Of a DNA stretch of 64,000 bases, positions 1 through 13,858 are shown piece after piece. How positions within the stretch are numbered: position 1 is the stretch's first letter; each line of letters starts with the position of its first letter. This stretch comes from Cucumis sativus (lineage: Eukaryota; Streptophyta; Magnoliopsida; Cucurbitales; Cucurbitaceae). The stretch covers positions 15,208,272 to 15,272,271 of the forward strand of contig NC_026659.2 of assembly GCF_000004075.3 (NCBI RefSeq), given 5' to 3'. A program made the position numbers and the translations under genes. The notes below the pieces were generated by a model. It made no database searches. It saw nothing but the letters and a program-made list of their open reading frames with translations, and was not told the DNA's origin.

Positions 1-1493
1 AATTATGATTGGTTGGTGGTAAAAGAAAAGAAGTCCAAATTAATTATCACAGAAATGCTTACAAACTTTCTTTAGACTAATGACTCAAAACAGCCTTTCA
101 TTTCTAATGAAATTTCTGGTTCAAGTCAAACCAAAATGATCACATGTCCTCTCTACCAAATTTTGGAGGTTACTAAAAAAACATCTTTCATACTTGTACG
201 TAACACCAATTTTCAAGAATATCCTTCACTCAAATTTACAGTATTTTTAACACTTGTTAAGTCTCATTACATCCAATTCTACAGTAAGATACTTTGAAGT
301 AAATTTTACAATTTTTCAATATCTTTTGAATATTATTATTATTATTATTATTATAAGAACACCCTTTTTATCTCTTTCCTTGAAAAGATAATATGTTAAA
401 GAGAAAAAAGAAATACACCGAATGAAAAACAAATCTTTTTATGAGTATATATACTCAAACTGGAGAAGTGAAGGACGTGAATGGACAAAATGTTACCCCA
501 TTCATTTGAAACTTTCTTAAAGGAAATCTTTCTTCAAAAGTTTTGTCGGTCTCAGTCGATGGAAACTCATGTATGGGAAAGGAAAAACTTGAATACAATA
601 GTTAGTATTACTATTACTCTTATTAATTAATTATAATGTCAACTTCCTTTAGCAATATAGAGCCTACCAACCTGAGTAGGAAGGAGATTTCAAACTTTCT
701 CCTCATGAATGTGTTGATGACTATTTCACGAAACACTTGGCTTACCAATAATACATCCCAAGTGAACACAACCCTAAATATAATTGTATATTTGCCGAAG
801 ATAAAATCTAATTAAAGGGTGAGACTAACTAATGGCTTGCCAATTTTTTTTGTAGTTAAACAACAAGTTGGTATGTGAATATGAGCGTTTGACCTAGTCA
901 TAAAAAATTGTCTCAGCAACTTGAATTATGATAAGCTTGGATATTATTTCGACTTTTCAGTCTTCAATATTAATGTAATGCATTTTAAGTATATGTTTTT
1001 TGGTTCAATGAATCTACTTTTCGTTTTATTTAGATAGAAAGAGTTGCAATTATTATTAATTGCTTATTAATAATAATTGATAATTTTGAATTGATAATTT
1101 TACAAACGAGTGAAAGAAACATATTTAAATTGATAATTTTGTTAGAAAGGAACCATGAGTTATTTTTACCTACTTTCATACAGATCCTCACTTGGATAGT
1201 CCATATTAGAAGGATGAAATAATAAATATACAATCTCAGAGACTTTTCTTTTTGAAAAATAATAAGAAAATCCTTTTAACCATATGATGTGTTCACTCTG
1301 AAAATAAGTACTTTGCATTAGATGAGAGCTAATTCAAAAATGAATGGGGCCATCTACACATTCAACAAATGCCTGCAGAAACAAAACTTGTTGTTTCTAA
1401 ACCCTAAACACATTGGTAAGAGCTCAAATTTCAAACAAGTTTTGTATGTTTGTTTGACTTTGAGTTCCCTACCAACTTCACTTACATAACACT
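1..1493. other. AT-rich spacer downstream of the SUA-type gene
   Basis: I see no gene here. The stretch is AT-rich and holds a short ATT microsatellite near 331-351. The part next to 1494 must include the 3' untranslated region and polyadenylation site of the minus-strand splicing-factor gene, whose exact end cannot be placed. The short open frame at 1030-1233 has no recognisable motif. Confidence 0.5.
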
Positions 1494-4400
1494 TCATGAC
1501 ATTTCCCGAAACCGAGCAAGTGCTTTCTTATGAATGAGCGTTTTATAGCTGTCACCGGCTTGTATCTCAAGGCTTGGATCCATCTTCTTCTGCTGACTCC
1601 CGAGTCCCGCTCTGCTATCCATTGCTTGTGCCTGAACTGGCTCTGTCATTCCGCTTCCATCCTTACCTAGACCCTGGACGCGAAATATTACCAGGAAAAA
1701 AAACAATCCTTACATCAGAACGGTGAAGTGCCTCTTACTTATTAGGCACAAAAAAAACCCGAAAAAGCTAATAGGAGGGAGGGTCAGCAGTCAGCACAGA
1801 AGATAAAAAAGTTGAATAAAAGATGTAAATAACTATTAATTGATGTGTAATGGTTAACACACGTATTGAACCAAACAACTTGTAATGTACAATTTCACAC
1901 TTCCGTTTTTAATCATTAGTACAAAATGGTGGAATTTATGCAATCATTCCCAATCATTTTCAGTTCGGAAGTTAATATAGAACATGAACGATAGAAAGAT
2001 GCAGGTGAAACTACAAAGTAAAGCAATAACACTTATGCCCAAAGTGAACAATATCAAAGTTCGTCACCAACACCAACATGCAAGACAGAAAGAAAAGGCA
2101 CGATGGAAGTGGACAATGTAAGAGTTTGTCTCTAACACCAACATACAAGACAGAAAGAAAAGGCCCGATGGAAGGAAAATGATTAGGCCTCTCAGAGGCA
2201 TACGACATATAAGCTTTAAGAACAAAGTAAAAATTACCGAGCCTTCATGCCAGCCCATGTTACGAAGCATCCTGTTGCCCACATTATTTTCATCAATTGC
2301 TCTATCTGCTGTGATCACTTCAAAAGTGTTGAGATTTGCATCCCCACTCACACGTCCTCCACCAACACCAGGAGGAAAAGGCATTGCATCCAGAGAACCC
2401 TTTTTGACTGAAATATCTCGATCTTGAAAAATCACATATGATAAACAAAGAGGAGATCTCACATGTCAATATGAAAATTCTGAATAAAGCATCGGCTCAT
2501 CAACCCAGATAACAAACTCAGTCATCAAACAACAATCTGACAGATCCCAGCGCTAATCATGAAGAAAATGAATCTGAAAGTATCAAGTGCAATGATTCCA
2601 AATATAATTTTGGTTTCAAGGAAATATTGTATCATTTTAAACCATAAGATGAATGTCTAAACTAAAAATCTAAAAGGATAGAGTGGCATCCAAGACAAAC
2701 GCAAGTAAAAAGGACTTACTCAAATCCCCAAACTCAAGGTTGGACCGATCATCACCAATGAATGTTGATGAGCCATATAAACTCCTCCTTTCAGCTGCAC
2801 GATCTCTGTAGGTGGTCTGGGGCTGTTCCCTACTTGCAGAAGCAGAAGATTGTGGCATTTCAGAAAACCGTCTCTTCCCACTTGCCGAAGTTACAGGAGG
2901 TGTGTAAGAACCCAAAGCAGAAGCATCTGTTCTGAACGAACTTGTAGTAGAGGGAGTGGAAGTATCAGCAGTCAACGACGGAGTTGAATTGAACCCACCA
3001 TCTATTGTGGTTGAAGAAGAGACCACACTAGAGGATGCTGAATACAAACTATCTGATTTCACGATACCCCTCCCAGAACCTCTGATAACACCCATCAATG
3101 TCCCCCCAGAGCTGTTACTCACAGGTCTTGGCTTAACCTGAGATTCCAGAGCAGCATTTGAAGCAGCTCCTAGGTTGAACGAAGTGCTCTCCCTGGAGGT
3201 TTGAGCAACGTCCGCTTTTAGCTTATTCTTCATGGATTGTCCAACAGGGAAAGACTTGTCTTCGGTTGATGCTAAACTTTGGTTGTCATCAAGTGCCACG
3301 CGAGTTGCCTGCCCTTCGTGGCTCCGTTGCTTCCACATTGTCAAAACATTGTTCATCTTCTTTTTATTAGCCAATATACTACTTTTTGAAGCAAGTTTTA
3401 TCTCTTTGGCTTTTTCTTTCTCCCTCTTCTCGGCAGCTATCGCAGCTGTCGCTGCAGCCTGAACAGCATCTGGCAATGAGGCAGCCTTCTCAACTGATGT
3501 AATGGTAGCTGCTGGTGCAGAAATAACTACTTTTTTATTACTCGACCCTTCTGCTGTCTTGGAGAACTCACTCTCTTTTCCAGAAGCAGAGCTTTCATTC
3601 TGATCAGTGCAGGGGATGTATTGCTGCTTCTGATGGTCATATGTATACCAAAGGCCCCTGTTACCATCGTAGTACAGGCCTGCGTAGTGAATGAGAAAAT
3701 CAAGTTTTGAAACTAAGAATTAGTAATGTGTTATAAATCAACAAGAATGGAGCGCAAGGAAAACTCTTTATTAGTGAAGTTTACACTTCCCTTAAGATTT
3801 GTGGCTAGTTATAAAGAACTCTTGTAGAATACGCAAGACTACATTAATCAGAACAGGTTCTTATCATGTTAGATGCTTTAAGCTTAGTTTAAATACTATA
3901 TTCTTGAGTCAATGCACCTTAGTATCAACTTAAGTTTGTTGCAAGTTTCAAATATCGTAATATTTAATTTGGTCATTTATGTGCCTATATCTTCTGGTTC
4001 AATTTGGTCATTATGTGCCTATGTTCAGAATCATTTTGGTTGAGAACTCTTTGTAATAATGGATTGTTTCGTATTCATAAACCTAATGTACTCATTAGCT
4101 TTTCAGTAGTCTAGCCAAAAAAAATCCTTTGGAAAAGATATACAGGAACTTGATCCTTATTTCCAGGAACTTTACCACTAGGGATAGATTTTCAAGCTAA
4201 ATTTCCAAATCTACCTTCCCTAAGTACCTTCACCTCTCTAATCTAACTCACTACTCCTGGTCAAATGCACTCGTCACACAACCATTTTATTATACTGAAC
4301 TAGATCCTAACAAATTGAAGTCCTATCATCCCAGTATCTATTTCTATGGGAAAAGAGGATTTATCTTTCTAATAAGATTGTCATCAACCAACAAAAACAA

Positions 4401-7400
4401 TAGGTCCAAGAGGATGTTTAAGTTTAACCAACAGGTCAAGTAGATTAAAGACAGACATTAGTAAGCAAGCAAATAAGACCAAAATATTAAAGATAAAACT
4501 CCAACTAGTTGCATTGGCATCTGGGAAAGATTCACCCATATATACCTGTATTTCCATCGTAGTAGAATCCAGAAGCAGCATCATAATAGTAACCCGATGC
4601 GTCATCCCACACAAAGCCGGATTGTGGAGCAGAACCATGACTTTGAATTGCCACCCCCTTGCCTCCTTGTTCCTGGCCACCATTGGATTGTCTGTCATCT
4701 GGGTTGTATTCCTTTGGTGCCCATCCCACAGCATCATACTAGAAAACACGAGAGACTAGTTATGCACAACCATCCACAGGAAATATAGACAAAGTTGTTA
4801 GGATAAGGTAGGATGCTTGCAGAAGAAATCTATTAAAAATACATGACAGACATCATCTGAAATAGAAAAGATATACCTTTTGCATAACCTTCCCCTTCAT
4901 CAATCCATCCCACATTAATAAATATAAAAGATATCTAGATCCAAATTTAGAGCAATGTCTTCTATTTATAGCATCAAGACCGACATAAACAATACTTAGT
5001 TCTGAATTATGCATATCTGCATGGGTGCATACCTACTTAAATGCATGTGTAAGTTACTAACCCCTCGTGTTAAGGAAAAAGATACATACGGTTCAAGGGG
5101 AAAATAAAATAGCTCCAAATACCTGCTGAGCAAATGTTGCAGCTTCAATTGCAGCAGCTGCAAGGCTGCTTGACTGCGAAGATCCAGACGGTCCAGATCC
5201 TGGACCAAGAATGCTCTTGGCATATGCTACTCGCAAGATTTGCCCATTCTTTTCGAGGGTTGTCCCATTTGTGGCATCAAGAGCTTTGGTAGCATCCTCC
5301 ACCTACAAGGAATAGAGCTTTTCTGTCTGTCTTAAGAATGCTAAAATGTTTTTTTCAAACATTATGCCCGCAAAAAATTATGATAACACTTATACACGTG
5401 CTCTATGTGTGAGGAGAGGGCCTCCACTAAACTAAGTATAAAGGCCCAGTTCCGTTTATCTCTATGGCTAAATAATCAGAAAGCCAGTGATAAAAACACT
5501 GTAAAGCACTACTTGGTTATGGCATTAATAATTTTTTCCTTAAGAAGTGACCATGTTTTAGACTATAAAAATGCCATTGGCAGAAATAAATCATTATCCA
5601 GAAATGCTTTAAAATATGCTCCAAATATTAGAGTCAAAAAGCATTGACACGTGTATCTGTGCATCAATGTCCAATGAGTTATGTGATAATCCTCCCAGCT
5701 TTTTCTCTTGATAGGACCTTGCGTAGTAAGTTCTGGTTTAGGTTCGGCTCCTGGTTTGCCCTTTTGTGGCCCAATATGTCCTTTTGTGTAAAATATTAGC
5801 TCTTCATTTAAAATTAAATAAATAAACATGCAAATTACTAGAACCATTTATCACAAAAACTGTATCATCCATGTAGTAGAAAACCAAAATAAAAATTTTG
5901 CACCACTTATCCAATAAAGAAAGGCATGCTTACCGAATGGAAATGAACAAATGCAAAACCTCTAGAAACATGAGTGAATTTGTCTCTGACCAAACGAAGA
6001 TCCTGCACATATTTTTTTAAAAAAAAAAGAGTTGGAATGAGAAGTACATATGTTCTCAAGACCTCATAAAAATTGCAAAAATTACAAAGGTAGAGGGCAC
6101 CAAAGCCAAAGGGACTACAATTACCAACATGCCAGAATGAGAAATACCCTAGCAACCACACTATTTGATGCAAAAGCAAAGAGCCCCAACATTCACCCCT
6201 AGAATAATTATAAATGACGCCCATCCAACTAGAATAATTATAAATGACGCCCATCCACTCACAAGGAAGAATAAGGGAGCACATCTAATACTGAACATTT
6301 GGACTCTCAAAGAAAGTACCATATGATCAAAAGAGTATCAAATTGTTGTTTTTATAATTATGAAAAGCAAACTATCATTAACTAAATTGAAAGTACATAA
6401 AGCAGCTAGCACAAACAGGGCCCAACAGAAAACGTTAGGTAAATAGATTATTTTGGGAGGAGACATTATGTTGAAAAAATGCAATATATGTATAAAAAGA
6501 GGCAGAAGAGCTCCCCTTACCAAGAGGATAACAAAAAGCTTGTCCACTTGATCAAAGCAAGCTGTAAATTGCACCAACCCTCACACACATAATCATGCAA
6601 TAAAAGCATACTAGCAAACAACCAACTTCTCTCCGAAAAAGGAGCATCGAAAATGAATACATCCATCATCCCCCAAATACTCAGATCCAAAAGGAGATGG
6701 AAAAATCTACTACATGAAGGTTTAGGGTTCCCCTTTGAAGCAAAAGAGCATAACCACATAAGAAATTCATATCTTCTACATGGGTTCACATGGTTCCGAT
6801 AGAAAGTTAAAGAGACAAAAAGATGTTACTTTCCATGGGTTCAAATGGTTCCCAAGAAAACATTATCGCATTACTCTAGTTAACAAAAAACATAATGTCA
6901 GGAAATTCAGTTATTCGTAGATTGGATCAGATTATGAGATTTATAGGGTGATTAAGGACAGAAAAGGCAATGAAAGGTCAGTTTTAAGAATTTTGTTTCA
7001 TTATTCCAAGTGTAACTTCGTTGCATGATTACGGTTCGTAATGTCACAAAGTTAAGAGCGTTTATTGATTGGATTGGATTAAGTGGAATTTGGACCCAAT
7101 TCAGTTGTTTGAGTTGAAAATTTGTACAACTCCAGTAAGGTGATTATTCATCGAAAAAAATAATATTATTGTTCTTAAAAAATCATTTCTTTATAGAAAC
7201 AATAACTTTCATCAAGAAACAATGAAAGACTACAAAAAAACCAAGCCCTAAAATGCAGGGGACCCCCTCTTCAAGAAGAAACATACAAAATCAAGTCTAA
7301 TGGGTAATTACAAAAAATCTTAGAAATCGAAGCCTAGTAAGAAACATGAAAACAAACAATAGACCTCACCACTCTACCTTTCAACCACCTCCTATTCCTC

Positions 7401-10400
7401 TCATCACACAACACCCAAAGGGTGGCACAAACCATACTATGCAAAACATAATTAGTTACTTATCAAACATTATAATTTAAAATTAACATACCTTAATTGG
7501 AGCATGCTTAGAGAACTCGTAGCGAAGCATTTCCTCATCCGCATTTTCATCCAATCCGCGAACAACCAAAACATGAGTTGGACCTGGTTAAAATGAATTC
7601 ATTTAACATCATCGCATGGGAAGAAACGCAAACGAAAACGACTGTATGTCAGTATGTACACTAACCTGCCTCTTGACCTTTCTTTCCTAAAGATGATTGA
7701 TTAGACATGTTAATATCAGCCGGTGGAGCATCATCAGTTCGAGGCTCATTACACTACACAGAACAAAGATGGTTTTAGATATTAACATGACCTCCAATGA
7801 ACTGATGCGCATTAATAATTAAAATTTTAAAAGTTTTAATTTTAGCCAAACAAGACATAAATATCTATCCCACAACTGCCCTACATAAAACCTTTCACAT
7901 ACATCAACTACAAGAAAAAGATTCTGTTTATTGTCATACAATCACTAGAGCAAATTAAAACGTGTCAGCAACAAGAAAGCAGAAAACCAAGAAATATAAG
8001 GTATGAACCACAAAAAACTAAAAAACTATTATTTTATCTAAATTGATATCAAGAATCTTAACGTTTATTTTCATAAAAGAGTAGCCTACATTTCCAATAG
8101 GTAATTTATAGAGTTCACGTTCAAGTATATTCAGTCAACATCTTGGCCAATGTTCTTTTATAGAAACCACAACTTTCATGAAAAAAAATGAAAAAATACA
8201 TGGGCATATTAAAAACCATAAGCCCACAAAAAAACAATGAGTGAACAAAAAGAATTGCAATAGAGAGGCATTATACATTGTCTTGAGGTATTGTATCCAC
8301 TTTTTTAAAAAGTTATTGTAGTTTTTTGCTTTGGTGAGAAACCAAGCTTACATTGAAAATTATGAAAAAATGTACAAGGGCATAGAACAACAACGCCCAC
8401 AAATGATGAAAGGAGCCTAAAAAATTACAAGAGAATAGCCCAATCAAAAAGGATGAGACCAAGTTGGTACTTACAAAAATCAACAGACACCCAGACAAAG
8501 ACTTAAAATCTAACCGACTCTCAAAGCTTATCTCCATAACTTTCAACCCCTCCAAAGATCCTACGATTCCTTTCCAGCCCAGTCCACAGCCCAAGCACCA
8601 GAAACATATTAGAAGATCTCTACAACTACAACTACAAATTCTAATTATCAGAAGTAGAAAATTATAGAAGAAAATGTTGTCAAAACCTGAAAACAAGACG
8701 TTCGTCGTGCAAAATTTACACAGCCGCAGATTGTGCACATCCAATCCGATGGCATTGTAATGTTCTTGCTAAAATGGCCTGATCTCGTAGTATTTTCTGC
8801 AGCAAAAGATCCTCCTGCACCTCCTGTTGGCTTACTACTGTAGTACATAATAGATGAAAACCAAAATAAGCTTTCAGGAAAAACTAAACCATGGAATTGC
8901 CTCATACTTCCACAAAATATTGTTGAATGAACAAAATACTGAAAGACTATTTCTCATGATCCCAGATTTTCTCAAACTCCAAGTAAAAATTAGAAACAGA
9001 AAAGAAACATATGCACAATTAGAGAAATGGTAGACCTATCAAATTCAGTGTTCTTAATTATGCAGACAAATGAACAAACCTGTACTCAAAGAAAAGCTTC
9101 CTGCCATCTACAACTAAACCATCATCACCAATCTTGTCCATCATTGTTTGTGCTGCTCCCTATTTCATCAATAATAACTTATACACATCCACCACAACAA
9201 TATAATATAATTAACCAACACAGAGTCTGAAAATTTATATGTACCACTGAAGGAAAATCAATAAATGCAAAACCCCGTGAAATGCCAGAATTGCGCTCTT
9301 TGATCACACGCACATGACGAAGGGGTCCCCATTCAGCCTATGATGGAAGAACATAATACAAATCTTATAAAGCTCATATCTACAACGTGAGGCACAAGCA
9401 CTTCAAATAAAATATCAAGCTTAATATTACAAGGATTTGGTAGAGATCTTCTTCAGTTGTCTTTTGGGAAAGACCCTTCACAACTACAGTGGCAGATGGA
9501 GCCTGCATCAATAAATATGTTAAATATCACTCAGTTTTATTCTCTCAAAAATAATGGGTAAAGAAAAAACTTTGACCAAGAAAAAATACCACTGAATAAT
9601 GTTCACGCTCTCGTTTCTCTTCCCGATCTCTTCGCCTCTCAGACCTTTCATGTCGATTATCTTCATAACTATCTTCTCGATAATTTCGTCCATGACTTCG
9701 ACCTCGAGGAGACCTTGATCTAGAACGACCATCACGCCCACGAGACTTGGACCTATCATGCCTTCTGTGTGGACTTGGATCCCTATCCCAACTAGAGCAT
9801 CTCTTGTCACGTTCCCGATCACGTGACTCCCGCCTCCTCCAACTACCCTCTCTTCTACTACCTCTATCATAATCAGAATCATAACGATACCGCCCATAGT
9901 CATAGTCCCTTTCATAACTGTCATCTCTCTTTTGATGAGCCACATTAGACTTGTAGTCATAATCATCATATGAATAATCATCACGCTCACGACTCCCAAA
10001 ACGATCTAGCCGATCAATTCCATGATCATGGACATTACTTAAACTGCGATAATCATCACGAAACCTATCAAAATCCTGGTATGTATCGATTTCATGTTCA
10101 TTAAAAGCATCCAAATCATGGTATGACTCATTATATGGTTTTTCATATCGTCTTGAACCCCTGTCAATAGGGTATTCATCTTCATAACTCCTCCTCCTTG
10201 ACTGAGACCAAATGCCAGAGGCTGAAGGTGCTGGTGGTGGATAATCTTCCCTATTATCAGGGTGAAAGGCATCTCTTGGGTAACTGTTATCTCGTGTGTA
10301 TCGTTCATCTAAAAACCTCCGCTCATCATATGCTCCACCAACCCTGCAAAAATGATAGAGAAATGGGATGGGAGAAACATATGTAATAGATGGTACAAGT

Positions 10401-10892
10401 TAAACTTTGACAAAACAACCTAATATGAACAGGATCCTAGGAACAGCAGTATTAAAAGATGAATAAATAAATAATATAACTTAGCAAAGCATTTGACATA
10501 TGTCAATGCAATTTACATACTATAATATGTAATTTTTCCAAACTTGCTAGCATGTTCTTTGCAATGATGTTCATGAGTTAGTACTCACCGGAAGTTTGGC
10601 TCGTGAATACTACCATAACCCTCCAAAGCCTGTGGATTCAAGAGAATAAGCTATGTCAGCACAAATAGTCAATGATCTTACGAGGTTAGGCAAATCCAGT
10701 CCACATCCTCAATGCCCCATGTCTTTCTCTCATTTTTTTCTTTAAAGATGAGATGCCGGAAAAGAAATGGACATTCACATAGCCCTAATAATTTCTGGAA
10801 TTATCATCCATATAGGTGATTATTAAGGAGGAAACCACAATTACGCTGTTATTATCCCATCCTTGTTGAAGACCATAGCGCCCAGGATCCAT
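1494..10892 (-). CDS. SUA: SUA/RBM5-type splicing factor, 15 coding exons
   Basis: Nuclear RNA-binding protein of the SUPPRESSOR OF ABI3-5 (plant) / RBM5-RBM10 (animal) family, which controls alternative splicing; in Arabidopsis it acts on ABI3 transcripts. Coding exons: 10892-10845, 10629-10589, 10343-9590, 9502-9431, 9337-9245, 9159-9080, 8837-8687, 7753-7666, 7583-7492, 6002-5934, 5302-5123, 4738-4546, 3679-2720, 2422-2238, 1673-1494. They sum to 3186 nt, or 1061 residues plus TGA, all with GT/AG borders. Order: Tyr/Arg/Asp/Ser-rich N-terminus to about residue 281; RRM1 about 285-363 (RNP1 RGFAFIDF 326-333); RanBP2 zinc finger (W395, C397, C400, N404, C411, C414); RRM2 about 446-530 (RNP1 RGFAFVHF 487-494); OCRE aromatic repeats from 598 to about 645; G-patch about 988-1030; basic C-terminus. 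The start MDPGRYGLQQGW is the first in-frame Met after a likely acceptor at 10925. All domains look intact. Family assignment is strong; orthology is inferred. Confidence 0.93.
6199..6258. repeat. 30-bp perfect-type tandem duplication in a SUA intron
   Basis: Two adjacent copies of a 30-bp unit beginning CTAGAATAATTATAAATGAC lie at 6199-6228 and 6229-6258, differing only at the last base. They sit in the 1.5-kb intron between coding exons 10 and 11. Confidence 0.85.
7140..7440 (-). mobile_element. Possible 3' tail of a LINE in a SUA intron
   Basis: Read on the minus strand, 7440-7180 gives a stretch with WVLCDERNRR followed by a Phe/Ser-rich tail broken by stops. This resembles the C-terminal end of plant LINE reverse-transcriptase proteins, where a DERN or ERN-R motif is common. 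It would be a 5'-truncated insertion in the same orientation as the host gene, close upstream of coding exon 11. No poly-A tail or target duplication was resolved, so this is tentative. Neighbouring intron stretches near 6330-6800 and 8160-8460 look similarly repeat-derived but gave no domain. Confidence 0.35.
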
Positions 10893-11454
10893 TTTCGCAG
10901 GAAAAAACGAGTCACGAATACACCCTGCAAAGTCTCTGGATGCTCGATCAAAAGATTGAGGAGCACAATGTTTGTAAACCTTTCCTGTAATATACGCACC
11001 AAACAGACATAGTTATGCCATGACGAACCAACACTTAACAAGTCCCATGAATAGACCTTGGCCTCGAATCTAAATTGGAATCCTCATAAATATAATCCTT
11101 CCCAGAATTCAGAAACATCAATCTTCCGATTCCCTTAACAACAAAAAAAGCGGACCTTGACATTAGAAACCATAGTTTTCACGCATCAACTACACAACTC
11201 AGTTGCCACATACTCAATCCCAAACCACACCAACCCATTGAATATCAGGTTTGAAAGAGACTAACATAGTAAACGGAAAAGCAAACAGAAAAACAAGAAA
11301 CATTCACAAAAACAAAAGAAAAAAAAATCGAAGAAATAAGGACAATACGACGTTAATTCCCTGCATATCTATCAGAGGAAGGACACAAAACATACAAAGT
11401 TTTCAACAAGATTGAAAATGGCAAGGGGGGGAGGGGGGAATTCGAGAGACATAC

Positions 11455-11650
11455 GTTGGTGTTGGTGGATTGATTTGAATAGGATCGACGAAATTGAAGC
11501 TATCTCACTTTGTGTTCGTCTGGTTCATCTTCTTCTTCTGGTTCCTTCTTTTAGGGTTTCTTGTGACAGACTCGGAATAAAGCTTCAAGCTTTTGCCTAA
11601 GTCTCGCCTCTTGCGTCATCGATTCACTAAGAAATAAAATTGTTGATGCG
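11455..11650 (-). promoter_or_regulatory. 5' untranslated exon and proximal promoter of the SUA-type gene
   Basis: On the minus strand a good donor (AAC, then GTATGT) ends a non-coding exon at 11455. It can join an acceptor at 10925, with another possible acceptor further upstream. Within or just above this exon is a telo-box-like AAACCCTAA read on the minus strand (11551-11559), a motif common near transcription starts of plant genes for RNA-processing and translation factors. The transcription start was not determined. Confidence 0.5.
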
Positions 11651-11675
11651 ATTCTTTCTGATTACGACCGATGAA

Positions 11676-11720
11676 ATGGGCTGGGCTCGGCTGGGCTGGG
11701 CTCGGCTGGGCTGGGCTCTC
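11676..11720. repeat. GGGCTCGGCTGGGCT-type minisatellite upstream of the SUA gene
   Basis: A GC-rich run of GGGCT and GGCT words (GCTGGGCTCGGCTGGGCT repeated) stands out against the AT-rich surroundings directly upstream of the splicing-factor promoter. Confidence 0.7.
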
Positions 11721-12363
11721 AACAATATCATGTGGACCCCAACAACTATCAGGCCCATGCTAGGCCATCCAACAACTATGACAGCTTTTTAAACCACGGG
11801 TGTGTGTAACTCCAACCTCCATAACTCGTCAACCCGTCGACTCGAACTACCTAACCTATATTATAACGATTGGGTTAGATTAAAAATTTTGATTTTTTCA
11901 GATTGGGGTTCAAACAATTCGGTTCAACCCAACCTAATCTAAATTAATAATATGTATGTATATATATATTTATATTTTTTTATTTATTTAATAAAAGTAA
12001 AGTTATGATATTTTGCTAAACGGTCATGTAGGATGTTAAACAATCCTATAAGAAGTAAACGATCTCTTGAAGGTAGAAAGCTAAATGATCGCGTAAGAGG
12101 GTAAATGACCGTTTAGAAAGCTAAATGATGGTTGGATTGGAAACAAAAAAAAAAAAAAAAAAAAAAAAACAATACAACCCTAAACCCAACCCAATTCATA
12201 ATTTACCAGTTGAATTGAGAAATTAATTCATATTGTCAGCTCAACCCGTTTACACCCTAGTTTAAACATTTATCAAATTATCTATAAATTTTAAAAACAA
12301 CCAAATGAAAGGGAAAAGTGATGTATGAGCTTCTCCCATAGGGCTTTTCTTTCCATAGGCGAT
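11721..12363. other. Spacer with homopolymer A run
   Basis: No gene seen. There is a long A run near 12148-12170 and short direct repeats built around AAACGATC/AAATGATC words at 12030-12130. The flanking text has the look of a degenerate interspersed repeat. Confidence 0.4.
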
Positions 12364-12756
12364 TAGGGCAACCAGTTGGTTTGCACAAGGGATGTAGTTT
12401 GTGATTTGTGTGGTACGTCCTTAGGCAATGAACTTGATGAGCAGGAAAGAATAGTCACGATAGAGGACAATGAATCAACTTGTAAGTTCCTCACAAATAA
12501 AGATATGGACATAATGGTGTTTAAAGGTGTTATTCCAAAGATTTGGGAACTGAAAGGACATTTGAGAAAGTCAAGAAAAACACATTCCTTTACATTTTTT
12601 GGAAACAAAAGGGACAAAAATCGAGTGACCAAAGGGGGTCCATGGAGTTTCGATCACGCCCTCTTCATGTTTGATACCCAAAATGGAGCAACACATTTAC
12701 ATATATTGACTTCAGATTATGCTCCTTTTGGGTTCACTTTCATAACACTCTTTTAG
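12364..12756 (+). pseudogene. DUF4283-type fragment (LINE-associated)
   Basis: An open frame of about 126 codons contains a region with ILTNKD-like text, an acidic DEQERIVTIED segment, then GNKRDKNRVTKGGPWSFDHAL. The GPWSFD core is the hallmark of the plant DUF4283 domain, found in LINE ORF1-like proteins and related zinc-knuckle proteins. The usual following CX2CX4HX4C knuckle and reverse transcriptase are absent; the frame ends soon after the core. I call it a short relic of a non-LTR retrotransposon or a domesticated fragment, not a working gene. No promoter or splice structure is visible. Confidence 0.6.
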
Positions 12757-13858
12757 TTTGCTTTTGTATGAAATACGTAGTAGATTTTGCAAACTCTATT
12801 TAAGCATTAAAAGGAGTTGACGAAAAGTTACTTTAGGTTAGCTTGATGATTGTGAAACAAGGTTGTAAATTATTGCAAATGTAAAAAACAATTAAAAATA
12901 TAGCAAAATTTCAGATTTTAATTATAAACTTCTATCTTCAGACATTAATATAAGTCTATCAATCTATCAATATATATCATTGATAAAATATGAATTTTTG
13001 CTATAAAATTTATAAATATTTTCAACAACTTTTATCCTCTACAATAATTTTTTAACGCCATTTTTGTTATTGTTTTATATATAAAGGAATGTGTTTATAT
13101 ATAAGAAATCTATACATATAATAGTTAATGCATACATGATTATAAAAGAAAATTGTAATAAACAGTCTAAACTAATTAGTTATGAAAAGTTAGGAATGTA
13201 GTTAATTAGTTTATTATTTAAAGGGAAAATCATCACAAATGCGGATTAATAATATATCTAAATTTTTGCTAAAATTTTATAAATATTTCATTTTATTTTT
13301 CTATATTTAAAAAACAACCATAATTCTAATTAATAGAAGATTAAATTTAAAATTGATTATGAGAAATGGATAGTTGTCCATAACAATGATAATAAATTGG
13401 TTGCAGTTTTTCCAAAGTATATGACTTTTTGTAGTAAAGTATTAAATACTTGGGAAATGGGAAATACATATAAAAAAAAAGAAATTAAAAGGATTAATTG
13501 GATCCCACGGCATTAAAATGCAAATGCACTCAAATTTATTATATCACTAAATATTTAGTAGCCATCAAATTAAATGGCAATAATAATTAAAGAAATGTAA
13601 TTAGATAATAAGTACCATTCCATGCAATTAATTGTAATTTTCTTTTTCAAATAGCTATATGGCACTTCCATTTCCTAATACCATATGATGTGACAACATC
13701 TTCTTTTTGTTTCACTTTATATATATCAAAATTTTATTTTATTCCTTTTAGAAGTTTCACTATTAACTTTAATTTTCTTTTCTTCTTTTATAAATATTTC
13801 AACACTTGTACTCAAAAATGTTGAATGAAAATTAAAATTGAAATGATATGATAGTGAG
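12757..13858. other. AT-rich spacer with MITE-like repeat text
   Basis: No gene seen. Around 12860-13040 the words TAGCAAAATTT, TCTATCAATATATATCATTGATA and a matching TTTTTGCTATAAAATTT on the other side look like the inner part of a Mutator-like miniature element. A second TTGCTAAAATTTTATAAATATTTC copy follows at about 13266. Confidence 0.35.

Noticed and set aside
8160..8460. Intron text with repeated AAAAAATGAAAAAATACATGGGC and AAAAAATGTACAAGGGCAT
   Set aside because: Looks like retroelement tails, but no domain, poly-A end or target duplication could be fixed.
9520..10308. Met/Ile- and His-rich frames over the N-terminal part of the splicing factor
   Set aside because: Out-of-frame readings of the Arg/Asp/Tyr-rich exon at 10343-9590.
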